From the NCBI GenBank assembly GCA_016719945.1, contig JADJYE010000002.1:838129-902128 (forward strand): a stretch of DNA of 64,000 bases. Reading direction: 5' to 3'. The translations under genes were made by a program, and so were the position numbers. Source of the DNA: Polyangiaceae bacterium. Its GTDB lineage: Bacteria; Myxococcota_A; Polyangia; Polyangiales; Polyangiaceae. Of this stretch, positions 23,704 to 32,194 are shown piece after piece (the first letter of the stretch is position 1; the number at the start of each line of letters is the position of its first letter). The notes beneath the pieces are model-generated. The model was not told the DNA's origin. It saw only the letters and a list, made by a program, of their open reading frames with translations, and ran no database searches.

Positions 23704-25100
23704 CGGACGGCGACGCCGCCGCGCCGCGCCGTCTCCCCAAGGGACGCCTGAAGCGCCTCAAGCGGCGTGGGCCGAAGCCCCCTGCGCGAGCGCGCGCGGG
23801 GGGAGACGATGTCGACGAGCCGAGGCCCCGAGAGCAGCGGCCGGCTGCGCCGGCCCGCCCGCGATCACGAGCCACGATCGCGGCGTTGGCCGTCGCTGGA
23901 GCGCTCGTCGCGGGTGGCATCTACCTCGCGACCCGGCCGCCCGCGGCGCCCGCGGCGCCCGCGGCGCCGGTGGCGCGGGGCAGCGCCATCCTCGACGCGG
24001 TGCCTGCGGGCGCGCTGGCGGTGATCACCGCAGACGTCCGAGCGCTGCGCGCCTCGCCCCTCGCCGCGCCGTACCTCGGCGGCTCGCGGAGCGTGCCTGG
24101 GTTCGACGACGTCAGGCAGGCTTGCGGGTTCGATCTGATCGCCAGCGTCGACGAGCTGGCGATCGCCATCCCGGACGGACAGGAGGCTGATTTCGGCATC
24201 GTCGCGACGGGTGGCTTCGCCGACGCGGCGATCCTCGACTGCGCGTCGAAGGTGGTCCAGGCGCGCGGTGGCTCTCCGGTCGTCACGTCGATTGGGTCGT
24301 TCAAGAGCGTCCGCGACTCCTCGTCGCAGGCGTCGAGCGGCGAGACGGCGACCCGTCCGGGTGGGGTGTTGTTGTGGGGCGGAGGGCCCTACGTGCGAAC
24401 GATGATCGACGCCGCGGAGGGCAAGGTCCCCTCGGTGCGGGGCTCCTCGGTGCACGACCGGCTGCGCGCGGAGCTCTCGGGCTTCGAGACCGTGCAGGCC
24501 ACGTACGCCTTTTCGCAGACTCAGCGCGCCGCCGTCGCCGACGAGATCCAGAAGGCCCAGGGCAAGGCGCCCTCCGTGCTCGCGCATGTGATCGGCGCGG
24601 GCCTGGGCGTCCGCCTCGTCGACCAGAAAGCGAGCCTCTCGCTCGTGCTGCTCGCCGACGATCCCGCCAAGGTCGGCGAGCTGTCCGGATGGCTCGCAGA
24701 CACCAAGAGGGGCGCTGCCTCCGGCGTGCCCGCGCAGCTCCTCGGAGCGGCTCCGTTGCTCGAGCGGGCCACCGTCAGCGCGAGCGGCGCGCTGGTGCGG
24801 GTGAGCCTCGACGCCACGGTTGGCGAGATCGAGGGCATCCTCGACAAGGCCCTCGCGATCCGCGCGATGCTCGAGAAAGAGGCCAGGCCCGCCCCGCTGC
24901 CGCCGCCGCCTGCGCTCGATGCGAGCGCATCCGCGAGCGCGCCGCCGACCTCGAGCGCTCAGGTCGCGCCGGCTCCGTCCGCCGCCGCGACGCCGACCCC
25001 GAGCGCGCAGGTGGCGCCGGCTCCGTCCGCGTCCACTCCCGCTCCCCGAAGGAAGAAGAAGACGCCCGATCCAGGCGCGCCCTTCGAAGGGCGCCAGTAG
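23700..25100 (+). CDS. Single-pass membrane protein with DUF3352-like exported part
   Basis: The protein has 466 residues. A highly basic N-terminus (MTDGDAAAPRRLPKGRLKRL, then KRRGPKPPARARAGG) precedes one TM (TIAALAVAGALVAGGIYL) and a Pro/Ala stretch. The exported domain begins SAILDAVPAGALAVITADV and shows the repeated pattern of the larger protein at 7847-9988. The C-terminus is a Ser/Ala/Pro-rich tail with two repeats of AQVAPAPSA, then basic RRKKKTPDPG. It is translationally coupled (ATGA) to the 42-residue protein. The layout suggests an envelope component of unknown role. No catalytic motif is visible. Confidence 0.72.
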   Translation: MTDGDAAAPRRLPKGRLKRLKRRGPKPPARARAGGDDVDEPRPREQRPAAPARPRSRATIAALAVAGALVAGGIYLATRPPAAPAAPAAPVARGSAILDAVPAGALAVITADVRALRASPLAAPYLGGSRSVPGFDDVRQACGFDLIASVDELAIAIPDGQEADFGIVATGGFADAAILDCASKVVQARGGSPVVTSIGSFKSVRDSSSQASSGETATRPGGVLLWGGGPYVRTMIDAAEGKVPSVRGSSVHDRLRAELSGFETVQATYAFSQTQRAAVADEIQKAQGKAPSVLAHVIGAGLGVRLVDQKASLSLVLLADDPAKVGELSGWLADTKRGAASGVPAQLLGAAPLLERATVSASGALVRVSLDATVGEIEGILDKALAIRAMLEKEARPAPLPPPPALDASASASAPPTSSAQVAPAPSAAATPTPSAQVAPAPSASTPAPRRKKKTPDPGAPFEGRQ

Positions 25101-25136
25101 CGTCCCCGGACGCGACACGTGCCCTCGCCGGGCTCG

Positions 25137-26194
25137 CTACTCTCGCGGAGGCAGGCCGATCGCGAGGCAGGCGCCGCCGGGGGTGGCCATCGCGCTCCAC
25201 GCGTTCTCGTACGGGTACGCGTAGCCGAAGAGCATGCACATCTCGTCGTCGCCCGTGCCCTCGACGATCGTCTTGTCGAACGTGTTCGTCCACTCGCAGC
25301 CGAACGAGAAGCCGGAGGTCCCGGTCATGTCGAGCGCGGGGTCGTAGCTGAAGATGAGGCCGTCCGGGTTGAACCCTGGCGTGTCGAGGAACAGCTTGCC
25401 GTCGTTGTCTCCGCCCATGTACCCGGCGAAGAACCGCGTCCCCAGCCTGTGCATGTGGGGCATCATGTCGACAATGAGCGCGGGCGCGACCGTCGGGCAC
25501 TCGGCGGTGACCGTGTGCTCCGCGTGCGGCGGGATCTCGAAGTCGGCGTAGCGCCAGACGAACGGGCCGAGCAGGTGGGTCACCGAGTCCTCGTCGATCG
25601 TGAACCACTCGTACTTCGGCGCGAGGGTGACCTCCTCGGGCGTCGCGTTGAGGTAGTGCATCCGAAGGACGATTTCCCAATCGTCCCGATCGGGAAACCC
25701 ATGCCGTCGGGGAAGGTCCGCCACTCGGTCCCCTCGAACTGGGTCGTCGAGCCGAACAGCACCGCCCCGCCCTTGAGGATGTCGCCTGCCTCGCCGCCGA
25801 GCAGCCCCTCCTCGGCAGGGCAGGGGCGAACACCCTCGCCTGTCTTCGGCCGCGCGGTGATGTTGCCGTGGTGCATCCCGTTGCCGACGGTGACCGACCC
25901 TCCGCCGACGATCCGCGAGGGCCCCTCGAGCTCGAGGGGAATGATCATGCACGGGTAGGTCTCATCGCCCGGCGCGAGGGTCGAGGGGGGCATCTCCGCC
26001 ACGAAGCCGCCGACCACGTTCGCTGGCGGGCCCTGGCGAGGCTTGTCGCCGTTCGGCGTGTCGCCCCCGGCGCCGCCGCCCCCCGCACCGCCGCCGCCTC
26101 GAGGCCCATCGGTGGTGGACGAGAGGTCACAGCCGAAGAGCGCGGCTGCCCCGAGGACCGTTGCGGCGAACGCGAGCGAGAAGGGCTGCTGCAT
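25137..26194 (-). pseudogene. Frameshifted copper-monooxygenase-like lipoprotein
   Basis: This lipoprotein (MQQPFSLAFAATVLGAAALF then GC, FGC lipobox) resembles the one at 19726-20802. The first frame runs from ATG 26194 to about 25,685 and carries NGMHHGNITARP (His-His) and FPDGMGFPIG. The second frame continues from about 25,682 with WEIVLRMHYLNATPE (His), DMMPHMHRLGTRF (HxH) and GDDEMCMLFGYAYP (Met), and ends LAIGLPPRE. A single missing base between GFPIG and WEIVL joins them, so the complete copper ligand set is present but split. It could be a true pseudogene, programmed shift or sequencing error. About 350 residues when joined. It faces the membrane protein at 23700-25100 convergently. 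Confidence 0.75.
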
Positions 26195-26285
26195 GGCGCG
26201 GGTTCCTCTGATAACTCGACCCCGCGGACGTGACTAGATGGTCACGCTCGGCGTCGCGCTGTTGCTCCCGCTACGCCGACGGTCG

Positions 26286-26759
26286 TTAAAACTTTACCTT
26301 CACGCGCCCTTTTCCGCCGTGGCCGTGGCCGTGGTGGCCCTTCACCTTCACGCTCGGGCCGCCAATGTGGACCGACGGACCGCCGATGTGGATGCCGGGC
26401 TTGTGGACGACGACGCCCGGCTTCTGGACGTGCACGCCCGGGCCCGCGACGACGACCTTGGGCCCCGCGATCTTCGCGCGCAGCGAGTAGTGCGGCGCGT
26501 GGTGGCCGACGCGGACGACGTGGTGCGGGTGGTGGTGACCGAACAGGCGCACGTGCGTGACCCCCGGACGGTGCAGGTGCAAGGTGATGCGCTTCGGGCG
26601 GACGATCGGCCGAGGAGGCTTCACGACCAGGAAGGGCGCGGACACCTCCGCCTTCACCTTCACCTTCACGATCGCCGCCTCCGCCCGGCCCGGCGCGAAG
26701 AACGACAGGAGCGTGATCGCCGCCGAAACCGCCGCGATGAAGAACAGTCTGGCTCTCAT
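26286..26759 (-). CDS. His/Val-rich secreted protein
   Basis: This 157-residue exported protein has a signal peptide (MRARLFFIAAVSAAITLLSF, then FAPGRAEA, cleavage after AEA). The mature part alternates Lys/Val (AIVKVKVKAEV) and is rich in His (HVRLFGHHHPHHVVRVGHH). It ends with short repeats IHIGGPSVHIGGPSVKVKG and a GHHGHGHGG cluster, then RVKVKF. The alternating pattern suggests beta strands, and the His clusters suggest metal binding, possibly Zn, Ni or Cu. GGAGG six nt before ATG 26759 sets the start; the overlapping TTG at 26777 is less likely. It sits directly downstream of the 26774-27538 lipoprotein and probably shares its mRNA. Confidence 0.75.
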   Translation of the reverse strand: MRARLFFIAAVSAAITLLSFFAPGRAEAAIVKVKVKAEVSAPFLVVKPPRPIVRPKRITLHLHRPGVTHVRLFGHHHPHHVVRVGHHAPHYSLRAKIAGPKVVVAGPGVHVQKPGVVVHKPGIHIGGPSVHIGGPSVKVKGHHGHGHGGKGRVKVKF

Positions 26760-26773
26760 GTTTCCTCCGCGCC

Positions 26774-27538
26774 TCAAGGGGCACCCTCGTCTTCGATGTT
26801 CAGCTCGATCTCCGTCCCTTCGGGGACGTCGATCACCTCTAGCTTGTCGTTCAGGAAGTAGACGCGCAGGTCGTCGGTCTCCTCGTCGATGACGACCTCG
26901 ACGATGTGCTCGCCGATGACCTCGACCGTCCCGCCGTTCGGGCCCTTGGTGCCCGGGGGGATCTCCTTGCGCGGTTTGTCGAGGAGCGCCTTCGTGCCGC
27001 CCTCGGGCACGTCGAGCGTCTCCTCGAACTTCTCGCCGTTGATCGTGAGCGCGAGCTCGAGGGTCGTGAGGCCCTGCTCGAGCTTGGGGAGCTGACCCGA
27101 CAGGGCGGAGCCGTCGGCCTTCAGCGAGACGGCCTCTCCGCCTGCGGGTCGGATCGTGCCCGAGACCTTGTCGCCCTCGATCGCGGCGCCCTTCGCGTCG
27201 TAGGCGACGAGCTTCGCCGCCCCTTCGGGCGTGACGCCGATCGCGACGGTGTTCTTTCCGTTGTCGAGCGTGATGGCGTCCTTCGGCTTCTCGGGCAGCG
27301 CAGGGCTGGCGCCGCCTGGCTTCACCGACGCGACGGCGTTGGCCACTGCGGCCGCGAGATCGGCCGACGCGGCCGCTCCGCTCGAGGCCGACGCAGAGAC
27401 CTGCGCCGGCTTGGGTCTGGACTCCTCTTCGTCCTCGTCGTCCGCCTTCTTCGGCTTCGGCTCTTCTTTGCAGGCCGACACGAACGCTACGAGGGCGAAG
27501 GCGGTGAGCGCTCTACGCCACGCGATCATCCGCCTCAT
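26774..27538 (-). CDS. Acidic lipoprotein, hypothetical
   Basis: This 254-residue lipoprotein (MRRMIAWRRALTAFALVAFV then SAC, VSAC lipobox) has a highly charged Lys/Asp/Glu region after the Cys (KEEPKPKKADDEDEEESRPK), an Ala/Ser linker, then a beta-rich domain (AITLDNGKNTVAIGVTPEGA to NIEDEGAP). Sequences such as GKNTVAIGVTPEGAAKLVAY and GTVEVIGEHIVEVVIDEET look like repeated beta strands. No family recognised. ATG 27538 is chosen by the signal peptide; the open frame extends further upstream without support. Its stop is 14 nt before the start of the His-rich protein, suggesting an operon. Confidence 0.72.
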   Translation of the reverse strand: MRRMIAWRRALTAFALVAFVSACKEEPKPKKADDEDEEESRPKPAQVSASASSGAAASADLAAAVANAVASVKPGGASPALPEKPKDAITLDNGKNTVAIGVTPEGAAKLVAYDAKGAAIEGDKVSGTIRPAGGEAVSLKADGSALSGQLPKLEQGLTTLELALTINGEKFEETLDVPEGGTKALLDKPRKEIPPGTKGPNGGTVEVIGEHIVEVVIDEETDDLRVYFLNDKLEVIDVPEGTEIELNIEDEGAP

Positions 27539-27765
27539 CTTACGACCTACGCGCCGCCCCGTCGCGACCTTCCTCAGGGAAGCCTTTGCGCCCGGTTCGT
27601 GCCGGCAGGGTGAATGTCGGCGCTCGCCGCCGTATGAGCACACCGGCCCGCACGGTCGTGGCGGCGCCGGCCCGGCTCGGTTGCGAAGCAGGAATTCGCC
27701 GTGCGAGCATCTCGACCTGGGCTCGTCGAACGACGGGGCTTGCTTTGCACCCGGAGGGTACCTGG

Positions 27766-28197
27766 ATGCGATTCCGACATGGGATGATGGCGATGCTCTT
27801 GGCTGTCGCCGCGATGGGTTCGACTGGCTGCGTGGTGACCGTCCACGAGGGCAGCTACGGCGGCGACCACTACCGCCGCGACGGTTGGGTGAAGCTCGGC
27901 GAGCGTATGGTGAACGGGCAGGTCGACCGTGACGCCATCCTCGTCGGTGGCAGCGAGGGGCGGTTCCGCAGGGTCGTGATCGTCGTGGAGAACAGCTCCC
28001 TCGAGATGTACGACATGGACATCGAGTTCTCGAACGGCACGCACTTCTCGCCTCGGCTCAAGCGCCGCTTCGCAGAGGGCGCGCGCTCGCAGGTGATCGA
28101 CCTGCCGGGCGACCTGCGGACCATCCGAAAGGTCACGTTCAAGTACGGCAACCTGCCGGGCGGCGGCGCCGCGTCCGTCGCTCTCTACGGCAAGTAG
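27766..28197 (+). CDS. Small lipoprotein of DUF2541-like type
   Basis: This 143-residue lipoprotein (MRFRHGMMAMLLAVAAMGST then GC) has a mature part with GDHYRRDGWVKLGERMV, FRRVVIVVENSSLEMYDMDI, GTHFSPRLKRRFAEGARS and LPGDLRTIRKVTFKYGNLP ending ASVALYGK. This pattern, a one-layer beta sandwich in which surface-charged strands alternate, is like the DUF2541 family of secreted proteins; assignment is by memory and unproven. The function is unknown. ATG 27766 has GGAGG nine nt upstream. It is convergent with the Msr fusion gene. Confidence 0.72.
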   Translation: MRFRHGMMAMLLAVAAMGSTGCVVTVHEGSYGGDHYRRDGWVKLGERMVNGQVDRDAILVGGSEGRFRRVVIVVENSSLEMYDMDIEFSNGTHFSPRLKRRFAEGARSQVIDLPGDLRTIRKVTFKYGNLPGGGAASVALYGK

Positions 28198-28221
28198 CCG
28201 CGTGACCCTGTGGCACGCGCG

Positions 28222-29403
28222 TCAGTCGCTCGCGCCCCAGTCGCGCAGGAAGTGGCACGAGTACCCGCCGGGGTTCTTCTCCAGGTAGTCCTGGTGGTAG
28301 TCCTCGGCGGGGGTGAAGGGGCCCGCGGCGACGATCTCGGTGACGATCGTCCCGGGCCACTTGCCGCTCTTCTGCATGCGCGCCTTCACCTCCTCGGCGA
28401 CCTTCTTCTGCTCGTCGGAGGTGAAGAAGATCGCGGAGCGGTATTGAGACCCGACGTCGTTGCCTTGCCGGTTCGCCGTGGTGGGGTCGTGCATGCGGAA
28501 GAACCACTTCTCGAGCAGCGTCGCGTAGCTGAGCTTCGTCGGATCGAAGACGATGCGGATCGACTCGGCGTGGCCGGTGCGGCCGGTGCGCACGTCTTCG
28601 TAGGTGGGGCTCTTCGAGGCGCCGCCCGCGTACCCGACGTCGGTCTCGAGCACACCCGGGATCTTCCGCACTAGGTCTTCCATCCCCCAGAAGCAGCCTC
28701 CGGCGAGGACGGCGGTCTCGAAGCTGGTCTGACAACCCTTCGGCTTGCCGTCTTCTCCGAGAGCGCATGAGGCCTTCTGCGAGCCGTCTGGGGCGCTGGT
28801 GGTCGCCGCGCCTTTCTCGCCGAAGAGCTTCACGTATTCGCCGTAGCCCTCCTTCTCGAGGTCGCTCACGGGGATGAAGCGGAGCGACGCGGAGTTGATG
28901 CAGTACCGCATGCCCGTGGGCGCGGGGCCGTCGTCGAAGAGGTGGCCGAGGTGCGAGTCGCCTGCCTTCGAGCGGACCTCGATCCGCGTCATGCCGTGGC
29001 TGCGATCGACCTTGTCGATGACGCTCTCGCGCACGACGGGTCGGGTGAAGCTCGGCCACCCCGTGCCGGAGTCGAACTTGTCGAGGGACGAGAACAGCGG
29101 CTCCCCCGTCGCGACGTCGACGTACAAGCCGGCCTCGTGGTTGTCCCAGAACTCGTTGTGGAACGGAGGCTCGGTCGCGTCGCGCTGGGTGACCTCGTAC
29201 TGCATGGCCGTGAGGCGCTTCTTCAGCTCTTCGTCGGACGGTCTTCGGTAGGTCTTCGCGGACATGATCGCCGTCTCCTTCATCACGCTGGCCTGGCCGG
29301 TCGCGGTCGCGGGCGCGGCCGCGTCCCCGGCCGAGTCGTAGCCCTTCCGGGCGGTGCAGGCCACCAGGAGCGTCACGACGGGCAGCAGGGTTCGTGGGGT
29401 CAT
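28222..29403 (-). CDS. msrAB: Lipoprotein with fused methionine sulfoxide reductases B and A
   Basis: The protein has 393 residues, with signal MTPRTLLPVVTLLVAC (LVAC lipobox). MsrB comes first (about residues 45-185): FDSGTGWPSFTRPV, SHLGHLFDDGP and the active-site RYCINSASLRFIP; the zinc CxxC pairs of many MsrB proteins are absent. MsrA follows (about 225-385): AVLAGGCFWGMEDLVRKIPG, VGYAGG, GHAESIRIVFDP and GSQYRSAIFF. Fused pairs repair oxidised Met in envelope proteins in many bacteria. The lipoprotein anchor places it outside the cytoplasm, so electrons must come from a thiol relay. The upstream open frame is ignored because ATG 29403 starts a signal peptide. It probably protects surface lipoproteins made nearby; this is inference. 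Confidence 0.93.
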   Translation of the reverse strand: MTPRTLLPVVTLLVACTARKGYDSAGDAAAPATATGQASVMKETAIMSAKTYRRPSDEELKKRLTAMQYEVTQRDATEPPFHNEFWDNHEAGLYVDVATGEPLFSSLDKFDSGTGWPSFTRPVVRESVIDKVDRSHGMTRIEVRSKAGDSHLGHLFDDGPAPTGMRYCINSASLRFIPVSDLEKEGYGEYVKLFGEKGAATTSAPDGSQKASCALGEDGKPKGCQTSFETAVLAGGCFWGMEDLVRKIPGVLETDVGYAGGASKSPTYEDVRTGRTGHAESIRIVFDPTKLSYATLLEKWFFRMHDPTTANRQGNDVGSQYRSAIFFTSDEQKKVAEEVKARMQKSGKWPGTIVTEIVAAGPFTPAEDYHQDYLEKNPGGYSCHFLRDWGASD

Positions 29404-29437
29404 CGCAGCTCGGTACGCGCCCCCGGGCACGGAGGTT

Positions 29438-30949
29438 TCAGCCGCCGAGCGAGGCGCCCGTGATCTCGACGCCGCGCAGCGTCCCCTCCACCCGCCGGGG
29501 CGAGAGCCCTTCGAACGAGACGGTGATGGCCCCGGTCGACGCGATCACGAGCCCGTCGACGCCGAGCGTGCGCTCTCCCACGGCCAGGCCCTCGAGCCCG
29601 AGGCAGACACCGGAGGCGCGGACCTCGATCTGGCCGGGCTCGCTCGGGTTGTCGGCGCGGTGGCGGATCGCGGCCTTCAGCTCGAGGTCCGCGATGCCCG
29701 GCCGCTGCACGTCCCCGACGCGCAGGTGGGCCCCGCCCGGCAAGCCGAACCGCCCTGGGCCCTTGAGCCGCAGCTTCGCCTCCAGCGGGTCGAAATCGAG
29801 CCGAACGAGCTCGAAGCTCGACTTGGCGCCCGGCTTCGCGTCGCCTGCGTCGGGGAGGCTCGGCTGCGCCAGGGTCCGCAGGCGCACGCGGCGATCCGCC
29901 GCGAGGCGTTTGCCCTCGTCGTCGAGCTGCCAGAAGACCAGCGTCTGGTTGTCGAACGGGACGAGCGGCAGGTCCTTCTCGAGGATGAGGCGGTCGCCCT
30001 CGAACTCGAAGTCGAGGATCGCGTCCTCGAGCAGCGACAGATCGCGCTCGAGCTCGTGGAAGTCGATCACCCCGTCCTCGATGTGGACGCGCAGCTCGTG
30101 CGTCGCGACGCGGCGCTTGATGACCGGCACCTTCGCGTCGACCGTGACGTCGACGTGCACGTGACCTTGCAGCTGATCGAGCAGCCTGAGGTCGAGCCCC
30201 GGGCCGTCGCTGGGCGCGCTCTCGGGCGCGGCGCGGGGGGCGAGCGCGAGCGCGAACGCGAGCTCGGCGACCGAGCCGCGCTCGAACGCGACCCCGCCTG
30301 CGTCGTACGAGGCTCCTCGGGGGAGCGCGAGCTCGGACGCTCGCACCTTCGTGGAGCCCGCGACGACCTCGACGCCGAGCGCGCCCACGGAGCCGACCTT
30401 CACCTCGCTGCCGGCCTCCCCGAGCGTCGCGGCGACGGCGCGGGCGGTGAGCGAGCCGAGCGTAACGACCGCCCCGCCGAGCTCGAGGCGGGCGTCGCCG
30501 AGCTCGAGCGCCGCGATCTCCACCCGGCGCGCGCCGTCGGCGCCGAGCTGTACGAACAACCCCTTCACGGCGAGCGACGCGGCGGTGAGCCGCAGGCCCT
30601 CGAGCTCGAGCGTGGCGTTCTTCGCCTTCGCCTCCGTGGCGCCGAGCGCGCCCACCAGCCGATGCCGCCCGTGGAGCAGCCCGCGCGCGATCCGCAGATC
30701 TACGGTGGCGCCGCCGAGCGCGAGCGCGGAGGCCTCGACCCGGCGGGTCGCGTCCAGGAAGAACCGCAGGACGACGAGCTCCAGCGCGTCCGAGGCGAGC
30801 GAGTCGAGGCGGATCTCCTGTGGGCTGGTGAGGAGCACGCCGCGCTTGAGCGCGCCCTTGCCGAGCTCCACCCGATCGGGGTCGCCCTGTTCGTTCGGGA
30901 GCTCTACGACGAGGCCGTCGGTGGCGAGGCGCGAGGCTTCGATCCGCAT
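29438..30949 (-). CDS. Repetitive beta-strand protein of unknown function
   Basis: A 503-residue protein without signal peptide or TM helix. It consists of many short alternating beta-strand units containing Leu/Val/Glu (GLVVELPNEQGDP, ASALALGGATVDLRI, LEGLRLTAASLAVKGLFVQL) and a more complex centre: VHVDVTVDAKVPVIKRRVAT, DFHELERDLSLLEDAILDFE, RFGLPGGAHLRVGDVQRP. The repetitive strands resemble a lipid-transfer type AsmA/DUF748 layout, but there is no N-terminal membrane segment, so I leave it unassigned. It lies 34 bp downstream of the Msr gene start on the same strand orientation and 18 bp after the hydrolase 3' end; the three may form an operon. Confidence 0.6.
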   Translation of the reverse strand: MRIEASRLATDGLVVELPNEQGDPDRVELGKGALKRGVLLTSPQEIRLDSLASDALELVVLRFFLDATRRVEASALALGGATVDLRIARGLLHGRHRLVGALGATEAKAKNATLELEGLRLTAASLAVKGLFVQLGADGARRVEIAALELGDARLELGGAVVTLGSLTARAVAATLGEAGSEVKVGSVGALGVEVVAGSTKVRASELALPRGASYDAGGVAFERGSVAELAFALALAPRAAPESAPSDGPGLDLRLLDQLQGHVHVDVTVDAKVPVIKRRVATHELRVHIEDGVIDFHELERDLSLLEDAILDFEFEGDRLILEKDLPLVPFDNQTLVFWQLDDEGKRLAADRRVRLRTLAQPSLPDAGDAKPGAKSSFELVRLDFDPLEAKLRLKGPGRFGLPGGAHLRVGDVQRPGIADLELKAAIRHRADNPSEPGQIEVRASGVCLGLEGLAVGERTLGVDGLVIASTGAITVSFEGLSPRRVEGTLRGVEITGASLGG

Positions 30950-30967
30950 CGGGCCGAGCAGAGCACG

Positions 30968-31953
30968 TCAGCGCGCCAGCAACCAGTCGCGGATGGGCGC
31001 GAACACGACGTCCTCGGCGTGGCGGCTGATGAACATGTCCGCGTGCGCCAGGCGCATGTCGCTCGACCCGACCTCGAGCAGCGCCTTGTCGGTCGACGCC
31101 ACGCGCGAGTGGCAGAACTCGGCCGTCTCGCGCGGCACGATCCCGTCGGCGTTGGCCACGACGCACAGCAGCGGGACGTCGACCCGGCCGATGGCGTCGC
31201 TCAGGTTCTTGCCCGCAGCACCAGGTCGCGGTCGTTGATCCAGCGGGCGATCTGCCGGTTGATCGAGCGGTTCGGGTCCTCGACCGTCTTGACGATCTCC
31301 TTCACGTGCGCGACGTCGACGTGCTCCGGGTTGATGTAGATCGACAGCAGCCACGGCGTGTGACGCAGCACGTGCGGGAGGGTGAGCTCGGCGAGCTTGC
31401 GCGTCCCCTTGAGGCGGATGAGCCCGACGAGCGTGGGAGAGGCGAAGGCCAGCTTGAGCAGCGGGTGGATCTTCACCCAGCGAACGGGCCCGCCGATCGA
31501 CACCAGGTTGCCGACGCGCGGGCTCGGCGAGAGCGCGGCGTGCGCGAACATGATCGTGGCGCCGAGCGACGCGCCGATCACCGAAACCTTGGTCGAGGCC
31601 GTCTTCGTGCGCTCCAGCGCGGCGCCGACCGCGGCCTCGAGATCGGTGAGCGCCAGATCCTCGAGGCCGTAGTCGTCCCCGCCGCCCGTGCTCCTCGAGT
31701 CGCCTTGCGCGCGGAGGTCGACCAGCCACACCTCGAGGCCCGCGCGCACCAGCGCCGCCTCGAACGAGTTGCCGCCGGGGTGGTACCCGAAGATGAACGA
31801 GTTCATCCCGTAGCCGGGGACGATGAGCACCGGCTTGGTGTCGCGCCGCAGCGCGGCAGGGTCCCACGTCTGCCGGAGGGAGAGCTGCCAGCCGTCGCGG
31901 TTGTCGACGAAGTGTTGGACCGATTCGAAGTGGGGGGCTCGGATGGTCGGCAC
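30968..31953 (-). pseudogene. Alpha/beta-fold hydrolase split by one frameshift
   Basis: The N-terminal frame from GTG 31953 (or 31965) to about 31,212 reads VPTIRAPHFESVQHFVDNRD, PVLIVPGYGMNSFIFGYHPG, the nucleophile elbow VIGASLGATIMF (Ser), and ends ARWINDRDLVLR. The C-terminal frame from about 31,209 continues NLSDAIGRVDVPLLCVVANADGIVP (Asp) and RLAHADMFISRHAEDV (His). One base missing in a G-run (CGGGC instead of CGGGGC) joins them. The product would be a PHA-synthase-like or lipase-like hydrolase of about 328 residues. This could be an inactivating mutation or an assembly error. It is divergent from the DEAD-box helicase. Confidence 0.75.
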
Positions 31954-32194
31954 TATAGCAATCACGTTCGACCTTTGCGCGGGAGGTCGATGTGGGCTAG
32001 GGTGCTCACCGTCTCGAGTCGCCCACGTGCTGCGCGGTCTCGCGCCACCTGAGCAACGAACGACTCGACATGATCCCCTGCTCGCCCGCGGCGGCCTGCA
32101 AGCGGTGATCTTCCAACGACCCCCGCAGGTGTGGCCGACAGCGCCCGCCCTGCGCAACCGCGATCGCGCGGTTGCACGCCGCAACCCCAGAGAC

